Assembly: GCA_027576995.1 (NCBI GenBank)
Contig: JANBQC010000338.1
Coordinates: 1 to 30,339, forward strand
Length of the DNA stretch: 30,339 nucleotides
Direction of reading: 5' to 3'
Source of the DNA: Dimargaris cristalligena
Lineage: Eukaryota; Kickxellomycota; Dimargaritomycetes; Dimargaritales; Dimargaritaceae
In this document: positions 1 through 10,032 of the stretch, in pieces
How positions within the stretch are numbered: position 1 is the first letter of the stretch
Layout: each line of letters starts with the position of its first letter
The notes under the pieces: model-generated
Database searches by the model: none
The model's input: the letters and a program-made list of their open reading frames with translations, nothing else
Told to the model about the DNA's origin: nothing
Program-made: the position numbers and the translations under genes

Positions 1-163
1 TCATCACCTTTCCCTTTTATTATCTATCTTTTCAAATAAAGTTCAGTTTTCAAGGATTTGATTTCAGTTCTTTACAAGGGGCCCATTCACTTGTCAGGGG
101 TGTACTTCTGATAAGTGTGAAAAATGGATTAAAAAATAAAAGTAGGTAAAAAATATGGTAAGT

Positions 164-799
164 TCACCACACCAGGACTTCCTTTTCTATGTCCTCCAGG
201 CATGTCCCCAGGGTGGTGATATTAACCATGTCAGTATCCCAGATATAGTTAGGGGCTAGTGTGAGGTGGTCACTGAGCTCAGCCAGTAGTGCAGTGATAA
301 CTTCAGTGCACCACATATCAATCTCACCCAGGTGGACCAACACTTCCTTAGCATGTGCTTTAGCCCCGTGGATGTCTAGCCCCTTGAATAAGGTGCCGTT
401 GTGGAGGGCTGTCGCAAAGTGCCTTGCCCAAAGCTTCTTTGGGTAGTGGGATCTCATGTACTTTTCAAATATCTTGTAGTCACTGATCTGTGAACTAAAT
501 AGGGCTTTCTTGATGTCTGGGTGGAGGAGGGTGGTCAATATTTGGAAATGGGTCGGCCTTGGGCAGTGGGGCAGTAGATCACTGATGAGGTTTTCTACTG
601 TATTCATCCAGTGTCCCCAGGATGGGCCATCTGGTTTTCCATCAAAGATGGGGGCCAGATATTGGATCTCATCAATGATATTGGAGTTCATTGGATTGTA
701 TTGCACTGTAGTGGGCTTGATGGACATTGGACCCAGGGCTGCACTGGATGTCTCCAGGTCAAGGGAGTCAGTTTGGATGTTGAGGGGATTGGTATCCAT
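164..799 (-). mobile_element. Gag-like retrotransposon ORF (211 aa)
   Basis: An uninterrupted ORF with a true ATG at 799. The protein has a low-complexity N-terminus of about 45 residues. It then has a stretch FDGKPDGPSWGHWMNTVENL followed by helical, charged sequence, like the capsid region of LTR-retrotransposon Gag proteins, in which a 'F-G---W---ME' start is typical. No CCHC zinc knuckle is visible, and the ORF stops before any protease or reverse transcriptase. Any pol part would lie to the left, outside the window. The surrounding DNA is AT-rich and unlike the host genes. Family membership is inferred from sequence style only. It could also be a domesticated gag-derived gene. Confidence 0.5.
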
Positions 800-1986
800 A
801 GTGCTCAGGGATGGATGGATGGTTTTAAAGAAGTTTCAATTTAAAGTTCTGTAATGGTTTGGGTTGAGTGGGACCTATGGGTTAACTGAGTTTCTGAAAG
901 GAGTAAGGATTGACAAAATAACAAGGTGCCGAGTTGGGCAAAGAAATGCTTCTAAAGAGTTATTTATTGATTATTAAATTGAAACTTAAGGAGCTGAGAT
1001 TATACTATGTCCTTTTGTTATATACTATTTAGTTGGCTGCCTTGCTGGCTTAGGCGGCTACTGCTTACTACTTGCCTGGTGGGGGTGGGTATAGGGGGAG
1101 GAATGAGCTGGATGATTTCATTGGTCACCTACTCTAATTGCTCTATAGTTGGGTGATCTGCCTCGCCCAGCAGTTGCAGTAACAATGAATGTGGATAGGG
1201 ATGGATAAGGCTGGTTGAGAGGGAATGACATCTCCAGGATCAGCAAACATGATTGAAGCCAATCACGGTCCTGCTCTTGGCATGGCGGGGTGTACCCTTA
1301 AAATAGTAGAGAATTCTATACACTCCAGTAATGATGGCTTAGGTAAATTGCTCTTCCCCCATGAAGCCACTGTGAGTGTCTATTAAATGAGACACCTGCT
1401 CAACCCTTGATGTAACTTCATGTCTTACCATAACTTTAGTTTACATGTTTTTATCATGATATATGATCTTGAACCCTCCCCCTGCAGTACCCATCACAGT
1501 GCTGGGATCATAAATTGAGGGGTAAATTCAGAGTGTTCCTGTTATTATTTAAGGTATGAATAGTTCAGTAAAATATTTGCAAATAACATTGGTAAATGCC
1601 TACAGCTGGTTTTACTGAATTAGGTAGGACACATGGCCAATATTAATTGATGTCCCTGGTATGGAGTCAATTTAACCAAAGGTGTAAAATTGAGGAACTG
1701 GGTGATATGCATTTCTAACAATGCCTGCACCCCATTTTAATATCTGAACAGCAATTTGGTATTGTACCTTCTTAGTTAACATTACATTGGCCATGCTTGA
1801 TCTATATGCTTATAAAACCTTGATCTTGGCAGTGCTACCTTAGTTGCTCTACCGAAAGTACCCCCCTTTTCAAGTCTCAACTAAATATCATTATATTCCG
1901 AACAATTATTCTACCACTGCTGCGGTATTCCTAATTCACTGGTCTAAATACGCTTGGTTATATCAATTTGGGTCCATATCGTTCAA
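800..1986. other. Low-GC spacer, probably decayed retroelement DNA
   Basis: No intact gene is seen. On the minus strand around 1020-1330, protein-like reading shifts between frames: a stretch ending GEADHPTIEQLE then stops and resumes as VTNEIIQLIPPPIPTPT. This is what a mutated retroelement copy upstream of the Gag-like ORF would look like. A TATA-like stretch (gcttataaaacc) near 1808-1819 could serve the candidate gene that starts at 1987. No long terminal repeat could be delimited by eye. Confidence 0.35.
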
Positions 1987-2584
1987 ATGGCCCCCTCACT
2001 GTGTGGTTATAGACCATTTGCACAGTGGTCCCCCAAACCCCCAAACATGAGCCCGCGCTTATACACGGGAATGGGCAAGGATAGGTATAGAGAAAAAGGG
2101 AGGTTAGGAGCAGACGAGGGGCTTGTACTACTCTATAGGCCTGGCCGGTTAGCTTGTGCAACAGTTAGTCGTTCTTTTTTATTCTGTTTGATTCACGAGT
2201 GGGAAACTATAGATATTACACACTCCTTCAGGGTGTTTCCCCTTGTATTATATTTAGGGGAGAGTGGTGACTCCGATAAGCATCGATGGTTGTTGGCTGC
2301 TAGGCATTGGAACGAATCCAGAGCGATGTTGAAGGTAATTGCTTGAATTTAGGGCTACAGTTAACAAAGCGCTTGGCAGAAAGTATGTCGGGGGCTATCC
2401 ATTCACTCCTTTACATACCCTCTCATGTCGGATCGCTTGCTTATTGGCAGCACATGTATTTTTCGTTAGTCGCACAATAGACAGTATGGATAGTGCTGTT
2501 TCAAACCTCCCACCCATAGCTGGTTTAGTTACACAGACATTTGGCTACCCCAGACTATCCACCCGATTAGTCTGTGTTGAATGA
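1987..2584 (+). CDS. Candidate spliced orphan gene (131 aa)
   Basis: Exon 1 is 1987-2334 (348 nt, starting MAPSLCGYRPF) and ends in AAG|gtaatt. Exon 2 is 2537-2584 after ttacacag, and reads TFGYPRLSTRLVCVE then stop. Both junctions are phase 0, and the 202-nt intron has the length usual in this window. A TATA-like sequence lies about 170 nt upstream. No domain or family is recognised. The protein is basic in the middle (GKDRYREKGR), with a hydrophobic stretch SFLFCLI. The model rests only on ORF length and splice-phase agreement, so chance is a real alternative. Confidence 0.25.
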
Positions 2585-3296
2585 TAAGCCACATACGATT
2601 TTTTATAGGGATTGGTGGCGATATTAGGAGGTATGCCACTGAATTTAAACTTATTTTACCTGGTTGCCGCAAAGTGGAGATATCTTAGTTTTATCTGGGT
2701 TTTTTAAAAATCGGGGTGGCTATATGGGTGAAATTCGGCGCTGCTATAAATTTTTTTGAATGATATTGGAATATAAAAATAGGCGGGGGATTGTTTTTTA
2801 AACTGGAACATTTGCCTCACTCAACGGCCTTTTGGTTATACAGCCGGGTTGAACTTCACCCATATTATGCATTAATATACTAAGAGGACAAAGGTCGGCC
2901 GGACAGTCAATACCTACCTTAATAATTCAAAGAAAAAACCGAGAGCGCAAGATGGTAAAGGGTAACTAGTGATCAGGGTACAAAATCACCTGTGTTTCAC
3001 TAGTATGATCTGGTGTATACATGGGTAAGGTTCAGGATGAAAGGGGAGTGCTGGTCCTCTACATAAAAAAAACGGCACCCAAAGCATCCGCTTATTACCA
3101 TAATTGCTCTATAAATGTGCACCACCCCGGCCCCTTAGAGAGAGGGATATATCGCTTAATTGATTGATGTTTTTGCCAGCCATATACCACTTTATCCCGG
3201 CTGTCGTATTTTTCACCATTCTATAGCTCAGACGTACTCCTTCGGACCCCACTCCCACCACTCCAACCCTCCGTGCCCCAATTCCCTATAGTAATA
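2585..3296. other. Intergenic, AT-rich
   Basis: No ORF or RNA is recognised. The last 100 bases before the gene at 3297 become pyrimidine-rich (cccactcccaccactccaac), as seen before other genes here, and probably form its promoter and 5' leader. Confidence 0.5.
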
Positions 3297-4481
3297 ATGT
3301 ATGTCGGGCAAGGTGTATTATTTGCCGGTCTAATCGGCGGTCTCGCTGGACTGTCTAGCGCCACCCAAACTGACAATCATCACCTTACTAGCCGATCCGT
3401 CTACTTTCAGTCGAAGGGCCGTACTTATAAAGCAACCACACCCAATACCGATAGTCTCTATATGGGAAAGTCTAAGAACCGAGTCGATACCAAAGTGCTG
3501 ACCATGCGGCGCCCCGAGGAAAACCCCGCCCAGTATAATGGGCATAGTTCTCAAGCAAACTCGCATTACAACTCCCCTTGGAAGAAGAATAAGTACCTGA
3601 ATAAGCACCCTTCGGTGGCACCAACTGCCCATTCGACCCCGTCGACGAAGCAGGTAACATTACTGAAGTCGAGTGGTCCCAAGGTATCCCCGTCGGAATC
3701 CGAAATGGTCGCCGCCACAGTTGTGACCGCCATGACTCTTCCCGATTTTGTGGACCAGGTGTCTCAAGACCTGGATCAATATACTGCCCTGCTAAAGGCC
3801 ATCAAGGCCAAATTTGACGAGATTGACCCTCGGATTGTTCCCGACCAGCTTTTCGTCGTATCCTTTCAAAACCCAGTCTTAAGGCCGGCGACTTTGCCCA
3901 CGGCGCCCCTGCTGGAGAGCCCACTCAAGGGTATTGACATCGATCTGAATATCTTTCAGCAGCCTAGTACCCCCAAAGCCGGCGAAAAGGGCGCAAAAAG
4001 GAGAGAATCCCGGCTTCTCCGACTCTTAGCTACCCAGCCCTCTTCACACAAATCCGCCCCGAGTTGGTACTCTCGTATGCAGGGCGACAAGGAGAGCCAG
4101 CGCCAGTACTTGGGGCGCTTAGTCGAAGGCTATAATGTGCACCCCATCATCCGTGCCATTAAAGATGGGACCTATGATGGTCCCATCCGAACCCCTGGTA
4201 GGGCCGTGGAGACCGTCAACGTCAACGCCAAGGACCAACAACAACAACAACCAATGTCTCCAGTATCGCTCTGGAGACTGTCCAATGTGTGGCGCCGTCA
4301 TTTGGAACAGGAGCTCCAGCGCCTGTCTGACTCAGTCATTCGCAATCAATTACCAGTTCCGTCGGCATTGAAGCTGAAGACATCCGAGATGCTGTTCAAA
4401 CAATTGGCTAGTTACCAATGTCTACTTGGATCGGTGATTGAAAGCGTAGGAAACCATGAGTTTTCGCTATTTGGACAGTAA
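3297..4481 (+). CDS. Predicted secreted protein of unknown function (394 aa)
   Basis: A single-exon ORF. I start it at ATG 3297; the frame extends upstream only from a GTG at 3273. The N-terminus MYVGQGVLFAGLIGGLAGLS is a good signal peptide, with likely cleavage after LSSA (about residue 22). Residues of about 25-130 are rich in Ser, Thr, Asn, Lys and Pro and look disordered. Next comes a more ordered segment from MTLPDFVDQVSQDLDQYTAL to about residue 190, with alternating charged and hydrophobic residues suited to helix. A basic patch follows (KGAKRRESRLLRLLA), then a Q5 run, then a last amphipathic region WRRHLEQELQRLSDSV. There is no Cys-rich pattern and no catalytic motif that I recognise. 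It may be a lineage-specific extracellular protein or effector. Its base composition resembles the host genes, so it is probably expressed. Confidence 0.65.
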   Translation: MYVGQGVLFAGLIGGLAGLSSATQTDNHHLTSRSVYFQSKGRTYKATTPNTDSLYMGKSKNRVDTKVLTMRRPEENPAQYNGHSSQANSHYNSPWKKNKYLNKHPSVAPTAHSTPSTKQVTLLKSSGPKVSPSESEMVAATVVTAMTLPDFVDQVSQDLDQYTALLKAIKAKFDEIDPRIVPDQLFVVSFQNPVLRPATLPTAPLLESPLKGIDIDLNIFQQPSTPKAGEKGAKRRESRLLRLLATQPSSHKSAPSWYSRMQGDKESQRQYLGRLVEGYNVHPIIRAIKDGTYDGPIRTPGRAVETVNVNAKDQQQQQPMSPVSLWRLSNVWRRHLEQELQRLSDSVIRNQLPVPSALKLKTSEMLFKQLASYQCLLGSVIESVGNHEFSLFGQ

Positions 4482-4906
4482 CTTACAAAGGTTGGTCTAG
4501 GCTAGATGCCGCTTAGGCAGCAATATTCACTCCCATGAAATAGTTGGTTCGCAACTGGTTAGCTTCGACGCGCTGCCTTTATTTAGTATAATGCAAGAGA
4601 ATTAATAAATGCCCCCAATAGAAAAACCGGGCTCTTTACAATCATAAGTATGCAGACATGGGTAATTTAACGAGGCTTGATTAGATCAATCTAATATTAG
4701 CTAAACCTCACCTCCACAAAACGATACTCCATATCCGGTTGACAGGTGGGGAGTGTGTGATAAGGATGTCTATAGTCGCAAGCCAAGAGTTTACTGAGCT
4801 ACTTAGTCTACATTTGGGAACCCCGCTCTCTCATCTTACTTTTATTCTTACCATTGGTACCATTCCTGAATCCCCTCCCATTGTTCCATTCACATTTTCC
4901 TCAACC
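4482..4906. promoter_or_regulatory. Spacer and likely OST5 promoter
   Basis: No gene is recognised. The sequence becomes rich in C and T from about 4825 up to the OST5 start (cattcctgaatcccctccca), like the leaders of the other genes in this window. The reading frame open here from 4739 runs through the OST5 start region and then stops, so it is probably not coding upstream of the ATG. Confidence 0.4.
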
Positions 4907-5587
4907 ATGTCCGAGGCACGTAACCCTAACCATCTTACATCCCACCGCCTGACTTAAGTCAACCTTCGACAATAAAGCCATCGCCTGGCCTCGAGCTCCG
5001 ACGATGTATGGCCTATTCAGCGCATCCCACTTTTGGTCCAATGCTCTACAACTAACTAACCTTTGCCATCCACCGTGTATGTCATGCACACCCAATTCCG
5101 GGACATTGTCACTGCATCTCTAGTCCCCTTCGTTCACCGGTGTCCCATTCGAGCCGCTTCTGGCTTTGAACCAGTTGCCTTTATTAGCCGCACTTTCCGC
5201 GGTTCTCGGTCTCGTCCAACTGGCCCTATACAGCGTGTAAGTTAGCTGGGTGTTTATATATATATATTGGTTATTTTTAAGGGAACAACATTGCTGGAAT
5301 GGCCCACCGTCTTTATAGTCAATAAGCAACTATTATTAATGACCAGTCACCCATGTGCCCTGTTTCCCACATCCCCGCCGTACTCCATCCCGAATATAAA
5401 CCCGGCCAACTAATTGTGGATTATGACACGATTCATTACGACGCTATTATATAATATACGTTTATTCACCAATGGCAGAACCTCCAAATCTAACCTAGTC
5501 AAGGAAGTCGGACTGGCGGCCGGTTCTAGCATTTCCCTTGCATTTGCCGTGTTGTTTACGTTCTTGTCCGCCGGTGTCTATGTTTAG
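4907..5587 (+). CDS. OST5: Oligosaccharyltransferase subunit Ost5/TMEM258-like
   Basis: Ost5 (TMEM258 in animals) is a two-pass ER membrane subunit of the complex that moves the dolichol-linked glycan onto Asn residues. Exons: 4907-4915 (tentative, ATG TCC GAG), 5124-5236 and 5479-5587, giving 76 aa; human TMEM258 is 79. The middle exon reads SFTGVPFEPLLALNQLPLLA and then a first membrane helix ending LVQLALYSV. The junction to exon 3 rebuilds YSVTSKSNLVKE, matching the animal YEVTSTKYTRDIYKE region. Exon 3 gives a second helix ending in FLSAGVYV, the family's C-terminal GxYV. Intron 2 (5237-5478) has gtaagt and ggcag. Exon 1 is uncertain: only a GC donor (GAG|gcacgt) puts the ATG in phase. 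Exons 2 and 3 are firm. Confidence 0.8.
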
Positions 5588-6383
5588 GATGTTTTATAAT
5601 CACCCATCTGGCGAGGTGTTCTTAATAAATAAAACCCCGATTAATAGCAACTATCGCATCAGATTTGAACGGCTCTAGCGCCCTGTATGTTTACTTATCA
5701 TGCATTTATTGGAATATGATTTACAGTATAATGAATAAACACAGAGGCAGGAAAAATAACGATGTAGTTTAGGGACTAGGGGGGGATCAAATTATGTACG
5801 AATCTTATCAAACAAGTAGAAATCCATAGGTGGTGGTGATTACGGGATTAGGAGTAGGTGACGACCATTGAAGTCGCAATATAAGAAAGAGCGATTGCTA
5901 ACTGAACAACGCATATTATAATACACTGAATCACTACTAATAGAGTAAATGTGTGAAGATACGAAAATTGTAAAGCGCATAGCTAAATGGAATGGGGTCA
6001 ATGAGACCCCGCTGTAGCAACTTTTGATAGATAAGGAAGGGGAGAAGGGTCTTTCAGGTTGGGTGATGTTGGAGAAGCGTTGTAAGAATCACGGATGGTT
6101 GAAAATTCGACTAAACACACAGTGTACGAATTCTGTTTTGACGATAGGGGGGCATTATGAATTAAATAGATCGGGGACGACAGGGACATGGGGAGGGAAT
6201 AAAACCGCACAGCAGACCAATAGACAGATAGACTCATGTCAATAAATAGGATTGGATGGTAATTTACCGAGGTTAGTTCATGATATGAAAAACAAACAAA
6301 CAAACAAACATTAAGTTATTAAAAAGCCATTAAGGAGTTAAATAGCGAAAGCCAGCACCAGGCCCCAAAGTATACTACTACCA
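5588..6383. other. AT-rich spacer between convergent genes, with AAAC repeat
   Basis: This spacer lies between OST5 (plus) and the F-box gene (minus), which converge here. AATAAA-type signals follow OST5 (aataaataaaacc near 5623). A short (AAAC)n microsatellite lies at 6288-6310. No gene is supported. Confidence 0.5.
6288..6310. repeat. (AAAC)n microsatellite
   Basis: About five and a half uninterrupted copies of a 4-base AAAC unit, lying just downstream of the F-box gene's stop codon. Confidence 0.9.
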
Positions 6384-7847
6384 TTAGCAAGTGTAATTCA
6401 CCTTGACCGCGGGGAACAGCTGTTCCAGGTCTTTGGGATTAGGCTGCTTATTAAACTTAGAAAGGGTTAGGGTTTTAATGCGGCTTAACTGACATGCAAC
6501 CGAGGCCAACCAATTAACATTGAAGTCGCGCAGGACGATGGTGAGGTCGAGGATATGGGTCGAGCCCAGTTTGCCGGGTAGGAATTCGGCGGTGAGGGGA
6601 GCGGTCACGTCGCGAAGCACCAGATGGCGCAATTGGGTGCACTGTTCCAGTAGGGTGCGACTGCCCTTGTCGGTGGCCTGGCAGTCGATGATCGCCAAAG
6701 ACTTGAGTCGGGGACACTGCCGCCCGATGCGGCCAAAAATGTCACCCGGCAGGATGAGGCCACCCAGCCCCAGGTGGGTCAGGTGGGGCCATTTAGCCCG
6801 GAAAATCTGGCGGTAACGGTTTTGCAACTGGGCGAGATGTTCGGTCGGGGCGGAATCCGGCAGCCGGTCGTACTTACTGCACGTCATATCGAGGTAGGTT
6901 AGGTGGGGCCACACGCCCGGATGCACGTTTTCCACCACACTGCTATCGCGCACGGGGAGGGGATAGAGGAAGAAGGAGCGCAGATAGGGTAGGCAAGGCG
7001 GGATCTGGGCCAGCATGGGACCGCTGATTTCGTGGAAACTGAGTTGAAGGAGTTCCAGCTGGTGCGCGGCCCCCGTCAGCAAAGCTGCGGCGAAATGGTC
7101 GTCGGCCCAGCCCCGGGCCTTGAGTTTCAATAAACCGGGGTGGGCGCGGAGTACCGCGGTCCATTGGGCCTGGGACAAACGCCACTGAGTGCCAATCAGT
7201 TCCAAACTTACTAAACGTTTGCAGGCCATTAAGCAGGCGAACAGGGCTTCTGACGGTGTCGCATCCGTAGCCGTGGCGGTGGTGGTCAGGACGGTGGGCT
7301 GGGCCGTGGCTGTCAATCGGTGGGGTGCCACTGGCCGGGTGATGGTCGATGTGCAGTCGCGGGGGCCCCCGTGGCCCATACTCAGATGGGTCAGCTGGGC
7401 GGCTAGGGGCAATATGTAGTACTGAATATCCAAGCTATAGTGATAGGGGAATCCAGTGAGGTAGAGGCGGGTCAGATTCGGGGCCAGTACCAGGGACTGG
7501 GATAGGAACCACGAAGTATTAGCCACCTGGGCCTTGGCTAAGTTATAGCGCACCTTACGGGCCCAGTGCCCCACGCGGCGCAGGGGAGCGTGGGGGTCAT
7601 CAAAGATGGAATAGCAGTATTCGGCGGCCGCTGAGGCCGCCTTTACCTGGTGGAATAGGTGGGGCATAAGTAGAGCCCGAAGGCGACGGTTGGTGCACGA
7701 TAAACTGATCCGGTCGTCCCAGGGGAGTTCGCGGACCACCAGACCCAGAATTTCCGTGGGTAGTTGATTAAGTACCTTCTCCATGGTTAAAACAGGAGGA
7801 GAGGTGGGATTAGCCACCATTGCCCCAAATGAATGATGGTAGTACAT
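6384..7847 (-). CDS. F-box and leucine-rich-repeat protein (up to 487 aa)
   Basis: Probably the substrate-binding subunit of an SCF ubiquitin ligase. The F-box lies at residues 26-66 (LNQLPTEILGLVVRELPWDD, then CTNRRLRALLMPHLF). Degenerate leucine-rich repeats follow, spaced about 25-60 residues apart: LTRLYLTGF, LVSLELIG, LELLQLSF, LTYLDMT, LTHLGLGG, LKSLAIIDCQAT, LRHLVLRD and IKTLTLSKF. A Thr/Ala-rich insertion (TATAQPTVLTTTATATDATP) interrupts them near residue 185. It is a single exon. ATG 7847 opens the frame, but ATG 7784 (MEKVLNQLPTEIL), placed directly before the F-box, is an equally good start and would give 466 aa. The target protein cannot be told from sequence. Confidence 0.85.
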   Translation of the reverse strand: MYYHHSFGAMVANPTSPPVLTMEKVLNQLPTEILGLVVRELPWDDRISLSCTNRRLRALLMPHLFHQVKAASAAAEYCYSIFDDPHAPLRRVGHWARKVRYNLAKAQVANTSWFLSQSLVLAPNLTRLYLTGFPYHYSLDIQYYILPLAAQLTHLSMGHGGPRDCTSTITRPVAPHRLTATAQPTVLTTTATATDATPSEALFACLMACKRLVSLELIGTQWRLSQAQWTAVLRAHPGLLKLKARGWADDHFAAALLTGAAHQLELLQLSFHEISGPMLAQIPPCLPYLRSFFLYPLPVRDSSVVENVHPGVWPHLTYLDMTCSKYDRLPDSAPTEHLAQLQNRYRQIFRAKWPHLTHLGLGGLILPGDIFGRIGRQCPRLKSLAIIDCQATDKGSRTLLEQCTQLRHLVLRDVTAPLTAEFLPGKLGSTHILDLTIVLRDFNVNWLASVACQLSRIKTLTLSKFNKQPNPKDLEQLFPAVKVNYTC

Positions 7848-8731
7848 GTGAGAAATATTAGGTGGGTTTTATAAAAATGTCCAAATAATTGATTGGAGCG
7901 GAAGGGGGGGAATAGTTAGTTGCGTAGGGCTTGTTTGAATATGTTCGTTAGATGGAGTGTAAATATTTATCAGGGAAAAATGAAAACAAATACAATGGTG
8001 CGGTGTTGCCAATAGAAGAAAAATAATAGAGAGTGGATCAATCATAGAGGTGAAAGGAAGGGTTATATAAACAGGGCGATTCAAACGAGCGACAGAAACC
8101 GAGCGGCGTAGGCCAGCCTTAAGTATGCCCAAATATTGTCACTGGCGATTTGACTCTAAACCCGCCTGCCCAGATTTATCAAAAATTTCCATGATCAATT
8201 TCCAGCAATTGTTGGATACACCCCCCCTTCCCCCTTATTCCCCCCTTCCCTCACCTCTCATTATTCACCTAGTTCTCTCTCACGCGAACCCTTGGTAACA
8301 GACTCCGATGTCATTTCCAGCCCACTACACCGTCCGCGGTGTATCAGTCAATCGCGGTGGTTAGCGTAAAGAATACAGCACGAGAAATACGCCTGACCTA
8401 ACCACCCAGCGCTATACCCGTTTATTGTTCCCAGCCTCCTTGGATAGGTTTCCACCATCCTTTCCCATATAAAGTTGGTCTCCGTATGTACTACAACCCC
8501 CTTGGCTATAGAGGGGAGGGGGTTATACTATACGGTGTACGTTTCCGCGCACTGTTCACTATATAGTCTATATTGGAGTTTACGGCTGGATTGTACGGGG
8601 ATTGTTTCGGAGATACATCCATATACCTACTACTCCAGCATTAAGCATCGGCTTGCACTTCTCACTACTCTCCCCTTATACTTCAGACTGACCCCCGGGA
8701 GAGACCATTATCTCTTTAACCTTTCCCTGCA
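7848..8731. promoter_or_regulatory. Upstream region of the F-box gene; pyrimidine-rich tract
   Basis: No gene is firmly supported. A strong C/T tract lies at about 8220-8285 on the plus strand (cccccccttcccccttatt), followed at 8308 by an ATG reading MSFPAHYTVRG. This resembles the leader and first exon of a plus-strand gene, but no continuing exon could be joined convincingly. A TATA-like sequence (tatataaac) sits near 8063 on the plus strand. Confidence 0.35.
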
Positions 8732-9559
8732 ATGACTCGCTTGGCTAGCGATAAACATCCATACACCGGGTATTTTTGGGGGGCCTTTGTCTGCTTCTTG
8801 CATTTTTCGACATGGGCAGGGATTCCGGTTAATATGAGCGCGCGTACGTACTATTGTCGGTTTAGAGTTCATTTAAGGGCTTCTATAATGATGTTCTAAG
8901 TTTCTCAGCTAATAACCTCTACTTGCATACCTTTGAATAGGACGTTGGGTATATCCTTTGTCTTGGCACAATAGGGTTTCGAAATATTACTTACCCTTCC
9001 TTGGCCGATGTTCTACCCCACCGCTGCATTGCTATCCGATGGAATCGGGTTATGGGAAAAATCACCGTTAGCCTCGTGACTTGGCAGTGTTCTCGGCCTT
9101 CGGGGTAATCCGGGGTAATAATAGTTCAGACTGCACGAACTGCGGGTATCGGCGTCATAGTGCCAGGTGTATGACCTTTCCCCCACCTCCAAAGTGTTTT
9201 CGCCAGTGGCTAGTATACGCGTCCCAGTGATGACAACCCAGCTCCTCCAGGAGTTGGTCTGAACTGTTAACTATTTCCATTCAGAAACTATACACTATAT
9301 CCACCCAGGTCCCCATCTCCATCCTGGCCATATTCCCAAATGGCTGACATCGATGCCATTCAGTAGGAAGGTAATCTAATCACAGCGCCCTTGGTGGAAG
9401 TGTACCCGATACCATTCGTCGCAGTTGGCTTGGCAAAGCACATGGTGACCATATTCTGTGCGTCTTAACCATGCTGTGATTACGACGGATGTTCATTTAT
9501 CCCAGACTACGTTCCCATCGACCAGTCGAGGGGCCAGTATTTATGACAGCATCGTGTAG
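8732..9559 (+). CDS. Candidate spliced orphan with membrane or signal segment (83 aa)
   Basis: Three exons are proposed: 8732-8843, 9285-9370 and 9506-9559. Exon 1 encodes MTRLASDKHPYTG and then a hydrophobic stretch YFWGAFVCFLHFSTWAGIPV, which could be a signal anchor; it ends in GCGC|gtacgt. Exon 2 starts after ttaactatttccattcag, a strong acceptor, and reads TIHYIHPGPHLHPGHIPKWL. Exon 3 follows atcccag and ends GASIYDSIV. All phases agree. Intron 1 is 441 nt, so a further exon (possibly around 8940) may be missing. No family is recognised, and chance agreement is possible. Confidence 0.22.
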
Positions 9560-10032
9560 ACTAACAGGCGTTCGAGTAAATCAGACCAGCATTTATTGCA
9601 CGCATCCCACGTCCCAGCGCAAGGGGCAAGGGGGGGGTATTGGTGCAGAAGAATAAGGGCCAGCCCTAGAGGCCCATCACTGAAAAGACCGGCACTTACG
9701 ATGAGACATAGCCATGCCACCTAATATGCATAGTCCCAGTGTTAAAAAAGTATTAATACAAAAATAGCGCGGGCCCTGAAACGAAACTCCGGTTATTAAC
9801 GGGCGATTAAGAATAGAGTTATAGGTAATTTACGGCTCAATAAAATGCCATCTTGATACCGTTACGATGTGTTTTGCACGACTTTACAGTATCAATGGGA
9901 AGGTAAATCGAGGAATGCTTATCCTAGACTTACGTCGTCCCACTTCCCACATGCTGTATAGCATAACCACATATGTATTGTTGGACGGGCCGCAATGTTT
10001 ACCTTATCTCGACCAAAGCAGCTAGGGGAGCG
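9560..10032. other. Intergenic, nothing recognised
   Basis: No ORF of note. A minus-strand ATG with a nearby gtaagt (near 9690-9715) was examined and not accepted. Confidence 0.4.

Noticed and set aside
4907..5126. OST5 first intron with a canonical GT donor at 4920 (GCAC|gtaacc)
   Set aside because: This leaves phase 1, whereas the only acceptors before the conserved exon are phase 0; the resulting frame loses the Ost5 sequence.
8308..8340. ATG at 8308 (MSFPAHYTVRG) after a strong C/T tract as the start of a spliced gene
   Set aside because: Several possible second exons were tried (for example after cacccag near 8410), but none gave a recognisable or convincingly long product.
9640..9720. 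Minus-strand ATG followed by gtaagt (MAMSH...) near 9690-9715
   Set aside because: The only in-phase acceptor would make an intron of about 35 nt, too short for this genome.
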